From contig JADJQR010000004.1 in the NCBI GenBank assembly GCA_016712675.1, positions 1-56,084 on the forward strand: a stretch of DNA of 56,084 nucleotides. The letters are read 5' to 3'. Below are positions 1 through 9,900 of this stretch, one piece after another. The DNA comes from a bacterium. Its GTDB lineage: Bacteria > Krumholzibacteriota > Krumholzibacteriia > LZORAL124-64-63. A program made the position numbers and the translations under genes. The notes under the pieces are model-generated. The model worked only from the letters and a program-made list of their open reading frames with translations, was not told where the DNA came from and ran no database searches. The first letter of the stretch is position 1, and each line of letters starts with the position of its first letter.

Positions 1-3000
1 TTGTAGTTGTTGATGCCGTATCGGGACTCGCCGCCTTTGGCGTTTGTGCCTGCACGCTTAACACTGGCAGCAATACGGGCCGCGGCAGCCTTGCGCATCT
101 GCTTGATTTCAGCCGCGCGCGCGGCGTAGCCGGGGTCTGCAAGAACAGCCTTCTTCGTTTCAGGGGTCCGACCTTTACCCTTTGCGGTGCGACTCGCCAG
201 CTCTGACGCAAGGAGAGCCTCCGCCTTCTCGATTTTCGCCACTACGTCCGCAAAGGCGTCAATCTCCCCGTCAAGCCGCCCGGACAGGGCGGAGCCCAGC
301 GCGTCGATGGCGAAATCCCAGTTGGTGCGAACCGGGGTATTGGGGCTGGTGGCTCCAAGAAGGTCGGCAAAGAGGTCGCCAAGTCCGCCGAACTCGGCGC
401 GCAAACGGTTGCGCATTTCGGAGTACCACCCCGAAGCATGCAGGATCGCCTGCGCGTTTGCGTCCCCCCGCTTTGCCCGTTCAACGACCTGCCGCATATC
501 GCCAACGATCTCTCGGGCCATTGCAGCCACCCGGGCGTTTCGCGTTTTGGCGTCGTTCTTGCCGTTTGCGTCAAGGTGGAAGTTGTATGGCTGGGCCTTC
601 CACTTGATGCGGTCAACAGCGCCGTCAATAACTACGGCCTGCCCCGCTACAGCTTCGTCTTTAAGCTCCTTGGCGGTCTTCAAGCCGACCACTTCCAGAG
701 GCGCCCAGCCCTGCTCCACGGGGAACCGCGCCTTGACTTTACGTGCGGCATCGACGATCTGGTCCGGGTCGAGCCCCGCGGTCTGAGCTTCAGCCCGCAG
801 AAGCGCCTCTTCCGAAGCCGTCAACTCCCCAGTGCCCAACTCTCGAGCTTTGCGCGTTACTGCCATCTCGAGCTTCCGATCCGGCGCGCTCTTCGACCGG
901 CTGAACGCCAGCGCCTCCTCCACGGCTGCGCGCTCGCGACCTTCAGCGCTGTCGGGCCGAGTTGCGTAGCCCTCGCGAAACTGGCCCCTGGACGCGCGAT
1001 CAGCGGCGCCACGCGCCAGCGCGAGGAGCTGGTCTGGCGTCAGCTGCCGCTCGACCCCGAACCGGCGCAGGAAGCGGTTGATCGCCGCCATGATGCGGTC
1101 GACCAGCCCGACCTTCTGGTCGTAGTTCTGCTGGATGAAGTAGGCCAGCGCCTCCTCGGCGATGTCCTTGGGGTTGGTGCCTGCAGGCACCCGGTCGAAC
1201 GCGGCTTTGACCCGGGCGTCCGTCTTGGCCAACGCCTCGAAGTCGGCCAGGATGCCGGCGAAGTCGCCGCCCAGCATTCCGCGCAGCCCGTAGTGGACGC
1301 CGATCTCGTGGAGCGCGATGGCCGTCGCCGGCACATCCACCCACGCGCCGTCATCCTGCTGCTCGCGCATCTCGTCGGCGATCAAGTACACGTCGCCGTT
1401 GGGGGCGTAGAACCCGCCGACCATCTCGCTGGGGGTCAGCTGGCGGCGCCAGCGCTCCTCGACCTCGGCGCGGGTGTTGACCACCTTCAGCCACGGCTGG
1501 GCGCGCAGGCGCCGCGCCATGCGACGCCCCAGGCCCTCGGTCAGCTCCCCCCAGACGGAGCTTTCAGTGCGAGCTGAATTGCGTAGTGGAGCAGCGCCGG
1601 TTCGGGGTGCCGGGAGCGCTGCTACGCCCCCGCGGCTGCGGGAGTAGAAGAGCCGCTCAAGGGCGGGAGCTGCCAGCTGTTGTAGTTGCTGGCGGCCAAG
1701 GCTTCCCAGTATGCGTCCGGATCCGACGCCGCGGCGGCGAGTTTCGCGAAGGATGGATGCTGCGAGTACCGCTCTTTTAAGCGTGCTGCGCCCAATGCCA
1801 GCCTCTCGCGCCGGGTCAGATTCGGCAAGCCGGTCGAAATCTGCGTCATCCGCTTTCTCCCCGTTGGTCCATTCGAACTGACCCGAGTCGAAATTATACC
1901 GCAGCTGGTGGACCTCCGGCATCGCGTTGACGGTGTTCGAAAACCCCTTCATCAACAACGCGCCGATATTGGCGCGGTCGTCGCCGCCGATCTCAAACCC
2001 GGCGACCGCCTGGGTGATGTCGGGCACGAGGTGCTGCGCCGTGCCCGTGCGAACGCCGGACGCAGCCTGCTGCTCGGTGCGCCGGGTCTTGTTGATCTCA
2101 GTCAGCCCGTCACGATCCGGCAGCGCGCGCAGCCCGTTGCGCTGGGCGAACGTGTTGACCGCTGCGTACAGGGCCGCGCCGCCGCTCTTGCCCTCTTCGA
2201 GCGCTGCGGCGTTGAGCTGAGTGCCCCCATCCTCCTCAACAACGAATCGTGCCGCGGTCCCGTCGCGCATCGAGATACGGTAGGCCTCCCGGGCCTTCGG
2301 GTACTTGCCGCGGATGTCGTTGATGTCCATCCGCTCGATCCGCATCGCCGGGTCCACCGCGGCGCCGATGTCCTCCAGGGTGCGTGCCTCCGCGGGCACC
2401 TGGGGCAGCTGGAACGCCTGATCGCGCGCCTGGGCGATCTCCAAGAACGCGTCCGCGAGCTCCCCCGCCTCCGCCTTGCGGACATTGAGGTTGCGCCCCT
2501 CGGCCATGACCCAGTCGGGGGTTGCATCGTCTGGCGCCTGCCCGTACTGGCGCCCGCTCGGCGCAAACTCCGGCATGGTGGGGCTGGTCTGCGCGCGCGG
2601 CGGATCTTCGGCCCCCCAGTCGAAATCGATCAGATCGCTGGAAGACTTGCGGATTCGCTCGTCGTCCGGCTCACGGTAGAAGTCCACGGCCGGGGGCGTG
2701 CCCTCCTCGGCGGCGTCCTGCTCGGCGCGCTGGCTGCGGAACTGTGCCAGCCGCTGATCGAGCTCGGCGCGGCGCTCGTCCATCGGGCGCTGCGGCTGCA
2801 TGGCCGTCGGCTGGAGGGCTGGCGGGGTGATGGGCGTCTCGGCAGGGCTGGTCGGCTGGGCCGCGCCAATGCGAAGCTGTTGCATGCGGCCCGGGCTGCG
2901 CAACTGAGTGCCCGCGGGCAACGCCGGTGCGATTGCAGCGCCTGCCGTCGGCAGCGGCTGGCGCACCTCGGCCCGGCGCGCGGCGCGTGCGCGGTCGAAC

Positions 3001-4346
3001 GCGCCGGCGGCCAGATCCACGCCCTCGACGGCGGCCGGCGTCGGCGCAGCCTCGACGATGCGGCGAGTGGTGTCGGTCAGCCGAGCGCGGCGCGCGGCCA
3101 GGGTCTCCAAGCCCGCGTTGGTTTCCGGGCTGATGTCGAATGCGCCCCCGATCGCTGCGCGGTCGCGTGCAGCTTGCAGAGCCCCGACGCCAGTGCCCGT
3201 AATCCCGCCGAGCGCCAGTCCGCCGGCGCCCGCCTCCGCCGCCCCTTCGGTCAGATCGACGTCGCTACCCGTCAGCCGGGCGCCGACGTTGGTGGCGACC
3301 TGGGTGCCGTACTCCTCGCCGAACTCACCGGCGGCTTCCGCCGCCCCGGGGCCCAGCGCGCCGCGCGCGGTGCCTGCGGTCTTCGCGGCGCGCCCGGCAA
3401 GCAGGTCGTCCACCGGGTTGAGCCCGAGGCGCGACGTTGCCCCGGCGGCCAGTGCGCCGAACGCGCCTGCAGTTTCCGTGACCCGGTTGATGCGGTCGTT
3501 TCGCAGCATGCGGACCGCCGCGTTTTCCCCGTATCGATCTGCCAGTTGCATGAACTCCGGCGATCGGGTGATGACCCCGGCGCGAAGCTCTTCATCGAAC
3601 TGCTGACCTGCATCCACGCCGGCGCTGCCGCCGGCGAGCACTGCACCGCCCCCGACCGCGCCCGCGACGCGGACGGCCGGCGCCGACATGGTCAGCATCT
3701 CAGCTGCGCGTAGCGGCGTGGCGATGAGGTCGCCAGGGTCGTTGGCGTACGCGGCCAGTTGCCCCATGAACCCGCGGTTACGTCGCTGGCCCAGCTCCAC
3801 GTCCTGACGTACGATGGCCGCCGGCGCGGGGAACAGTTCGTCCTTGGTCTGGCGCATCGCGAGCGCCAGTTCGTTCATGCGCTGGGCGTTGTCAGGGCGC
3901 CCCGATTCGGGGATCTCCACCCCCGCGGCTTCACCCAGGGCGTTGCGCGCTCGGACCGGTAGATCCCGCAGCCAGCCGTAGGTCTGAACCGTGGCTTCCC
4001 CCAGTGATCCGACGCCGCGAGCGAGCTGGAATGCCAGCGGCGCGTCGATCTCCTCCGCCTGGGCGATTCGGTCGAACCCCGCCGCCGCCTCTTGCGCGCG
4101 TGCACTCATAGGCACCAGCGGAGGCAGGTTACGCGCCTGTGCCTCCTCCATGCGCCGCTGGCGGAGTGCGCGCTGCTCGTTGGTCTGCTCAGTGCGCCGG
4201 CCGCGCCGGTTCACCCCGCGCGTGGGGGTGCGGGAGTCGGCCGGGATATCGTCGAAGAGCCCCGTGCTGACACGAGGCTCCGCATCCGGAAGCCCGTCGA
4301 ACAGGCCCCCGCGGCGCGCCGTTGGCAGATCGTCGAACAGGCCCAT
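1..4346 (-). CDS. Giant polyvalent virion protein, N-terminal part (partial, runs off the left edge)
   Basis: From an ATG at 4346 the minus strand is open without a stop to base 1 (1,448 codons plus two bases), so this is the first part of a much larger protein. The N-terminus carries three copies of a GLFD(D/G)(L/I)P motif in about 35 residues. Alanine/glycine-rich segments around residues 200-380 could form amphipathic or membrane-active stretches. A zincin-like metalloprotease signature (HEIGVHYGL, near bases 1281-1312) follows the block ending in YLIADEM, an arrangement familiar from phage polyvalent proteins. The last part (ATSPNTPV, NWDFAIDALG, near bases 190-350) resembles the DUF7178-type domain, whose continuation is found at the right edge of the window. 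The ATG overlaps the stop of the upstream gene (TAATG). Such proteins are thought to be injected with the DNA; that role is inferred here. The frame is certain, the domain names less so. Confidence 0.85.
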   Translation of the reverse strand, partial: MGLFDDLPTARRGGLFDGLPDAEPRVSTGLFDDIPADSRTPTRGVNRRGRRTEQTNEQRALRQRRMEEAQARNLPPLVPMSARAQEAAAGFDRIAQAEEIDAPLAFQLARGVGSLGEATVQTYGWLRDLPVRARNALGEAAGVEIPESGRPDNAQRMNELALAMRQTKDELFPAPAAIVRQDVELGQRRNRGFMGQLAAYANDPGDLIATPLRAAEMLTMSAPAVRVAGAVGGGAVLAGGSAGVDAGQQFDEELRAGVITRSPEFMQLADRYGENAAVRMLRNDRINRVTETAGAFGALAAGATSRLGLNPVDDLLAGRAAKTAGTARGALGPGAAEAAGEFGEEYGTQVATNVGARLTGSDVDLTEGAAEAGAGGLALGGITGTGVGALQAARDRAAIGGAFDISPETNAGLETLAARRARLTDTTRRIVEAAPTPAAVEGVDLAAGAFDRARAARRAEVRQPLPTAGAAIAPALPAGTQLRSPGRMQQLRIGAAQPTSPAETPITPPALQPTAMQPQRPMDERRAELDQRLAQFRSQRAEQDAAEEGTPPAVDFYREPDDERIRKSSSDLIDFDWGAEDPPRAQTSPTMPEFAPSGRQYGQAPDDATPDWVMAEGRNLNVRKAEAGELADAFLEIAQARDQAFQLPQVPAEARTLEDIGAAVDPAMRIERMDINDIRGKYPKAREAYRISMRDGTAARFVVEEDGGTQLNAAALEEGKSGGAALYAAVNTFAQRNGLRALPDRDGLTEINKTRRTEQQAASGVRTGTAQHLVPDITQAVAGFEIGGDDRANIGALLMKGFSNTVNAMPEVHQLRYNFDSGQFEWTNGEKADDADFDRLAESDPAREAGIGRSTLKRAVLAASILRETRRRGVGSGRILGSLGRQQLQQLAAPALERLFYSRSRGGVAALPAPRTGAAPLRNSARTESSVWGELTEGLGRRMARRLRAQPWLKVVNTRAEVEERWRRQLTPSEMVGGFYAPNGDVYLIADEMREQQDDGAWVDVPATAIALHEIGVHYGLRGMLGGDFAGILADFEALAKTDARVKAAFDRVPAGTNPKDIAEEALAYFIQQNYDQKVGLVDRIMAAINRFLRRFGVERQLTPDQLLALARGAADRASRGQFREGYATRPDSAEGRERAAVEEALAFSRSKSAPDRKLEMAVTRKARELGTGELTASEEALLRAEAQTAGLDPDQIVDAARKVKARFPVEQGWAPLEVVGLKTAKELKDEAVAGQAVVIDGAVDRIKWKAQPYNFHLDANGKNDAKTRNARVAAMAREIVGDMRQVVERAKRGDANAQAILHASGWYSEMRNRLRAEFGGLGDLFADLLGATSPNTPVRTNWDFAIDALGSALSGRLDGEIDAFADVVAKIEKAEALLASELASRTAKGKGRTPETKKAVLADPGYAARAAEIKQMRKAAAARIAASVKRAGTNAKGGESRYGINNY

Positions 4347-5242
4347 TAGAGTCCTTTGGCGCTGTAGCCGTTTTCCTTGAGGCGCTGAATCACCGCGGCC
4401 CGAGACTTGCCTTGAGCGATTGCGGCTTTGGCTTCATCGAGCAGCTCGGGCGGCGGGTCTTGCAGCCCTTCCGATTTTGGCGCCATCCCCTCGGACTTCG
4501 GCGCCGGGTTTTCCTTCTCCCAGGGCGCCATCGCTTGCTGGATCAGCAGCTCACGGTACGCTGGAAGCGTCGGGGCGGTCACCCCGGTTTCGCTCTTGAT
4601 CGTGGACAGCGCCTTGGCAGGGTCCATCTTCTCAAAACGCTTCATCTGGCTGTCGGCCCAGCGCGAGGCGCGCGTACGCTCCGCCTCAAGAGCCTTCGAA
4701 TACTTCGTGCCGGACGCCGAAGCCGAGTCTTCAGCCCTGCCTTGCGATAGCCGGTTCTCGCGCCTCTCTTCCAGCTCCAGTCGGCGGCGTTCCGCCTCGC
4801 CCATGGGGCGGTCAGCGCTGTTGCCTCTGGCGCGCAGGGCCGCGGACCGCTCTCGGCTCAGCTCGGCCTGTTGCGCCAGCTGGCGCTCGCGGTAGTCCAT
4901 CATCGCCGCGCCCTTCGGGTCCAGCGCGTATGGGTCGGGCACGGTGTACTCCGGACCCTCCTGCATCAGTGACGGCTGGATGATGCGATTCTCGTCATCA
5001 AACTGCGCACGCGTGGGCACCTTGGTCTGCTGGACCCAGTTGCCAGGACCGCGCTGCACCGGGGCGCCGAACGGTGTCGGCGCCTGCGGCTCGAGGTCAT
5101 ACTTGGCCTCGTACTGCATGCGGATGCGGCGACGCTCCAGCGCCTCCTGCAGCTTGAGCTGGCGCTCCTCGTCAGCCCGACGCATACCTTCGTTGCCCAG
5201 GCCGGTCAGGAAGCTGCCGGCGAAGTTTTCGAGAAAGCTCAC
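4346..5242 (-). CDS. Charged coiled-coil protein upstream of the polyvalent protein, probable virion protein
   Basis: A 298-residue protein starting at a GTG that overlaps the preceding stop (GTGA) and ending in TAATG with the polyvalent gene, so the three genes are translationally coupled. The middle is very rich in Arg, Glu and Ala, with heptad-like helices (for example RRLELEERRENRLSQGR), and the rest is Pro/Gln-rich. No enzyme motif is visible. Its place between the tail genes and the polyvalent protein suggests an internal or ejected virion protein or a chaperone for one, but that is inference only. Confidence 0.7.
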   Translation of the reverse strand: MSFLENFAGSFLTGLGNEGMRRADEERQLKLQEALERRRIRMQYEAKYDLEPQAPTPFGAPVQRGPGNWVQQTKVPTRAQFDDENRIIQPSLMQEGPEYTVPDPYALDPKGAAMMDYRERQLAQQAELSRERSAALRARGNSADRPMGEAERRRLELEERRENRLSQGRAEDSASASGTKYSKALEAERTRASRWADSQMKRFEKMDPAKALSTIKSETGVTAPTLPAYRELLIQQAMAPWEKENPAPKSEGMAPKSEGLQDPPPELLDEAKAAIAQGKSRAAVIQRLKENGYSAKGL

Positions 5243-5694
5243 GAGGCCTCCTGCATCAGTCCACCGGGCGCCTGGGCCTGCGGCATCGGAGCCCCTGGCT
5301 GCATCAGCGCTTCACCGCCGCCCATCGCGCCCTTCGCGTGGTTGAGCAATTCGCCCAGCTTCGAGAACGTGGCCTCGCCGAGCTGCCGGGCCATCGCTTC
5401 GTCGCCCTCCTCGGGCAGGTAGCCGGACTCGCCTGCGATGTTGATCAGCTCCTGCACCAGATAGACGACGATCCCGTCGCCCTCTTCAGTGCCGAACATC
5501 TCCTCCTCGGGCAAGTCCAGCTCTTGCTGCATCCGCACAACGATCGGAAACACCAACAGCGCAACGGCGGTCGGGACGTCATTCGAGCCTTCGAACGCCG
5601 TCATGATGGCCGGCGCGAACTCTTCGGAGACGAGCATCTGGAGGGCTGCGTTCAGCGCATCCTCGGCAGTCATCGAACCCGGCTGCGGCGTCAT
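5239..5694 (-). CDS. Acidic helical protein of unknown function, virion module
   Basis: A 151-residue acidic protein with a helical hydrophobic core (VALLVFPIVVRMQQELDLP) and a Gly/Met/Pro/Gln-rich tail, like its neighbours. A second possible start, MTAEDA, lies eight codons in. It starts one base after the upstream stop and overlaps the next gene by four bases, so it is part of one tightly coupled late cluster. I do not recognise the family. Its location among tail and ejection genes suggests a virion-associated or assembly role. Confidence 0.65.
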   Translation of the reverse strand: MTPQPGSMTAEDALNAALQMLVSEEFAPAIMTAFEGSNDVPTAVALLVFPIVVRMQQELDLPEEEMFGTEEGDGIVVYLVQELINIAGESGYLPEEGDEAMARQLGEATFSKLGELLNHAKGAMGGGEALMQPGAPMPQAQAPGGLMQEAS

Positions 5695-5695
5695 C

Positions 5696-6055
5696 TCACC
5701 CTCCTCCCATCTGCATCAACCCGGTTTTCTTGCGCGGAGCCGGGGTTGCGGGTTTATCTTCCGGAAGGACCGGGGTCTCGATTCGCGAGGGGTTGGTGTC
5801 GGTGTACTCGGGCGAGAAATACTGCCCGCGCGACCGCGACCGGAACCCGCCGATGGCCTCCTCCCGGTAGCGTCGGTCCTCCAGATCCCACCGGCGCGCG
5901 CCCTCCAGCTCGGCGCGACGGTTGGCGGCCTGCATCCGCTGCATCCGCTCCAGAAAGGCCCGCTCCTCTTTACTGTCGCGGTCCTTGTCTTTGCCCGAAC
6001 TGCGACTGCGCAACGCGCTACCAAGCGCTTGAGCGGCGAGAGCCCACCAAGACAT
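5696..6055 (-). CDS. Small basic/charged protein, virion module
   Basis: A 119-residue protein with a short hydrophobic N-terminus (MSWWALAAQALGSAL), a long Arg/Glu-rich helix and a Pro/Lys tail ending in Met/Gly residues. I chose the ATG at 6055, which overlaps the preceding TGA (TGATG), over the GTG one codon upstream. The short N-terminal helix plus charged coil recalls small internal or ejection proteins of podoviruses, but there is no diagnostic motif. Confidence 0.6.
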   Translation of the reverse strand: MSWWALAAQALGSALRSRSSGKDKDRDSKEERAFLERMQRMQAANRRAELEGARRWDLEDRRYREEAIGGFRSRSRGQYFSPEYTDTNPSRIETPVLPEDKPATPAPRKKTGLMQMGGG

Positions 6056-6945
6056 CACCCACCCCCACGATTGCGGTTGAAGAACCGGTCGAAGACGCTA
6101 CCGAACTCCCCGGAGAAAAAGTCGATGAACCCGCTCGCGCCGTTCTGGTCGCGCCAGTACGACGGATCCGAGAACAGTGTCCCGCCGATCATCCCCATCA
6201 TGTCGCGGAATACGGAGAACCGCTGCTCGCTGCTCCTGGTCTCGCGGGCGAACCCGCGGTCAAGCGCGGATTCGTCGCTGCGCCAACCCCGGTCCAGCAA
6301 AGACTCGTTGCTGCGCCACCCACGGTCGCGGTCGGCCTCGGCGCTGCGCGCGGCCCACTCTTCACGGGTCAGCCCGCGATCGCGTTCGGACTCGCCGCTG
6401 CGCCAGTCGCGCTCGCCCAGGGCCATCTCGCGCTCGAACATCCGCCCGGCTTCCGCCTCGGAGATGTTGAGCTGCGAGGCCAGCCGCATGATCTCCTTCT
6501 GGCGCTCGAACTCGATGTCGGCGCTGATGTTGTCGCGCCCGCTGATCTGGACGCCGTGCGCCGTGGTCGCCTGCCGGTTGATGTCGGCGATGGCCGCGGC
6601 GTTGAGCGCCTCAGCGTTTTGCGCGTTGGCCTGGGCGTTGATCTGGGCGTCGGCTTGGGCAATGGGCAGCGCCGCCTGCAGCATGGCTTGCTGGCTGGCC
6701 TGGGCTCCGAGGGTCGAGTTCTGCAACCCGCGCCGCGCAACGAAGGCCTCCCCCTGCTTGCCTGCGATACGCATCAGCGGGTTGTTGGACGCCTGCAGAG
6801 TCTGCAGGTTCCCGGCGACGGTTTCGTTGGCGGCAGGCTTGCGCAGGTGGATCGCGCCGGACCGCATCAGCCCGCCCGTGAGCGGGCCCTGGTGCGCGGG
6901 CGGCTGGGTCCACTGCCCGGTGTTCGAGTCGTAGACTGCTGTCAT
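6055..6945 (-). CDS. Repeat-rich helical protein, candidate internal (ejection) virion protein
   Basis: A 296-residue protein with the start at the ATG at 6945, which overlaps the stop of the large tail gene (ATGA). The first half is Ala/Gln-rich helix (QASQQAMLQAALPIAQADAQ). The second half holds a run of short degenerate repeats built on DRGWRS(N/D)ES and related DR(G/D)x units, about five or six copies (near bases 6230-6420), then an aromatic C-terminus with FFNRNRGGG. It follows the nozzle-like gene, where podoviruses often encode internal core proteins. The open frame continues 60 codons upstream, but that extension lies inside the tail gene and looks like a shadow. Confidence 0.7.
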   Translation of the reverse strand: MTAVYDSNTGQWTQPPAHQGPLTGGLMRSGAIHLRKPAANETVAGNLQTLQASNNPLMRIAGKQGEAFVARRGLQNSTLGAQASQQAMLQAALPIAQADAQINAQANAQNAEALNAAAIADINRQATTAHGVQISGRDNISADIEFERQKEIMRLASQLNISEAEAGRMFEREMALGERDWRSGESERDRGLTREEWAARSAEADRDRGWRSNESLLDRGWRSDESALDRGFARETRSSEQRFSVFRDMMGMIGGTLFSDPSYWRDQNGASGFIDFFSGEFGSVFDRFFNRNRGGG

Positions 6946-9900
6946 GCTTTCGGATCCTCCGGTGTGTACCGGACAACAAGGTTCTGGATCGTGTGCGGCA
7001 GCACGCTGGCGCTGATCGATTCGATCAGGATCGTTACATCCTCGCCCTCGCCGCGCAACGTGTGGATAGCTTTGTAGGGGCCCTCGACCACGATCTCGCC
7101 GCCCGACACCCCGAACTCGTACCACGTCCCCGTGGAGGACGCGGCGGTCGTCTCGTCACTGACCGGGGTGCTGTAGTCGAAGCTCTTGAACACCTTGAAC
7201 TTCCCGTACCCGTAGGCCCGCCCATGCACCCCCAGCTGGTCGAGCTGCTTGCGGTAGAACGGAGGCCCCATCTGCAGCGGCTGGCTGACCCATTGGGAGA
7301 TGATCTCCTCGCCGTCAAACGACCGCCCTGCGTCGAGCTGGAAAACGTAGCGATACCGACTGGACTCCGGGTCGCGGTCAAACGTCATGAACGCGACATC
7401 CTGCCCGGTGGAGGTGGTGCCATGACAGACCCCCAGGGCTTTGATGGCCGAGGTGTCGCGCTCCGTCCAGTCGCCGTAGAACCGCTGGGTCGTGACCTGC
7501 ACCCCGTCGTTCGGCGTGAACGTGAGTGTTGCTTGCCACCCGTCGGCGAACACGTAGCGACACTGGCGCTTGCTGCGCATCACGTACCCGCCGACGAACG
7601 TCTTGTCGGTCGTCTGATTGCGCGTCGGTAGCTGCAGGCGCTCGAGGAACCACGGGGTTGCCCCTTCGGCCAGCCGCCCGGAGCTGAAGTCGCCGTACTG
7701 GTCGGTGGTCGACAGCGTCGCCGGGCCGCCGAAGTCGAGGAAGACCGGCTGCCCGATGTTCAGCACGCTGTACTCGATGGCTCCGGAGCTCGATGAGATC
7801 TCGACCCGCTCCAACCCGGTCGATGGGTCCGTCCCCTGGATCGCGAAAATGGTGCTTTCGGTGAACACCCCGAGGCTGTTGCCTTTCAGCTTGACCAGCC
7901 CGGTGATGCGGTCTCCCGCACCGATCTCGGCTGCCAGGGACGCCGCGTCGACGTAGACCAACGGATCCCCGACGTCCGAGACGGAGATGGACCCGGTGTT
8001 GTACCCCAGGGCGAGGTAAGTGCCAGCCCACGCAACGTGCCGCGGTTTTTCAAATTGCGTCAGCAGTCCGGTCTGGATTGGCAGCAGGTACGCCCCATCG
8101 AACATGCGCCCGTACTCGGCCCCGTTGACGATGAAGGTGACATCGTACTGGTCGCTGGCATAGGGGTTGGCGGAGCAGAAAACGTACCGGGCATCCTGGG
8201 CCGCCACCGCATAGCTCGACGCCAAGGTGATCGGCTCGTCGGTACTGGCGCAGTACGCCAGCAACGCACCGCCGCGATCGTCTTCGGTGTAGATGCCCAT
8301 GTCCGGACCAAACAGCCATGGGCGCGTATACGCCGTGCCGACAGTGGAGTTGATCACCAGTAGCCCTCGACGATCGCCGCCGGCTGGCGAGGTGGTCGCG
8401 GACCCCTCGCTGACGGTGTAGTGGATGACCTCGATCTCTTGGTCCCACGGGCTGCCGCCAGAGTTGTTGACGTAAGCCTTGCGGGTCTGTTCTTGGTAGT
8501 AGACCTTGACCTGCACGGCGTCCACGAACACGCTGGACAGGGCGCCGCCCTGCAGCCTGAACGCGAGTTGCACATTGAAGCCCCCGTCGTTGATGTCCGA
8601 CGGTTTCAGATCCGTGAGCCCATTCCCCCAGACGTCGTTTGCCCCGCCGTAGGTCTGGTCGCGGTTCGCCCCGCCAGCGGCAACCACCGGCAGGTTGCGC
8701 GTGCCGTCGGCCTTGTTGCTTCGGGAGGCGGTGCTTGTGCACCCGATGGTGACCAGCTCCTCCTTGGCGCCTGTCTGGGCACGTCGGTAGACCCGCACCT
8801 CGATCCCGCGGACCAGCGCCCCGGCAGGGATCTGTAGTGCTTCGGCGCTGAAGGTCGCCTTCAGGGTGTTGGTCCGAAGCGCCAAGGAACTGCCGCTGTC
8901 GCCGGCCTCCGAGAGGTCGTCGGCTTGAAGGTTGCCCGCATCCAGCCCACTCCACGAGGTGTTGCCTCCGCCGATGTCTTCGGCGAGTCCGTCGGAGCCG
9001 ACCCACCCGGTGTCCAACACCTCGTCGTCGTCAATCTGCGAGATGAAGCCGCGGCGGATGTACGGCAGGAAAAACGCCGACGCATCAGTGGCGCTGGTTT
9101 CGACGTACTCCAGCTGCCGCCCGAGGTCCAGGCGCGTCCACCCGCCCGCACTATCCCAGTCGGCGTAATAGAGCGCCGCGCGTTCTGGGGCTACGTGATC
9201 AACCACCTCCCCGACTTGGTCGACCAGAACCACGGTGACGTCGTCCAGGGTTCCGCTGAAGCCCGCGCCGGTGAAGACCAAGTTGCCGGTGCCGCTGGCG
9301 GTGATGTACGAAACGAAGGTGCCACTGGTGCTGCGAGCCGTGCCCGAGGCCCCGCCGAACGTCGGGGTGACGCTGCCGGCCGTTACCGTCAAGGTGAACT
9401 GGACCCGGTACGTGAGCCCGCTGACTGCGGCCAGGGACTTGGTCAGCGTGCTGCTGGCGCTGGCCCCGGTGGCCACGCCGCTTCCGATCGACCAGCCGGC
9501 ACCCGTGGTCCACCCCGTGGCCGAGCTGAAGTCGCCGTTGCCGACGAGGTCGGGAGCGACGATCCGAACGGAGACGTCGTCGACGGTGCCGATAAACGCC
9601 CCGTTGGGGGTGATCGTCAACACGCCGGTGCCCGTGGCGGTGACCGTGTCGGTGTACGTGCCGCTGGTGGTCCTCGGCGTGGTGCTGGTCGCACCCCCGA
9701 TACCCACTGATGTGATCTGCCCAGCACTCACCGTGATCGTGTAGGTGATCTCGTAGCTGTAGCCGGCAACGCCGGCCAGCGCGTGCGTGAGGGGCGCCGC
9801 TCCGGCGGCTGCGGTCGCCACGCCGGCGGCGCCGGTGCTGTAGGTCCAACCGGCCAGGGGGGTCGTCCAGTCCGTCGCCGAGGCAACCGCGGTGAAGAAG

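Noticed and set aside
1622-1849. Minus-strand 75-codon frame that looks protein-like
   Set aside because: It lies in a different frame from the polyvalent protein, which is open across the whole region; no ribosome site supports it.
438-3713. Long plus-strand frames (379 and 675 codons) opposite the left part of the polyvalent gene
   Set aside because: They are Arg/Ala/Pro-rich shadows of the continuous minus-strand frame, which carries recognisable domains.
5338-7077. Plus-strand frame of 579 codons
   Set aside because: Opposite several coupled minus-strand late genes; composition is typical of an antisense shadow in GC-rich DNA.
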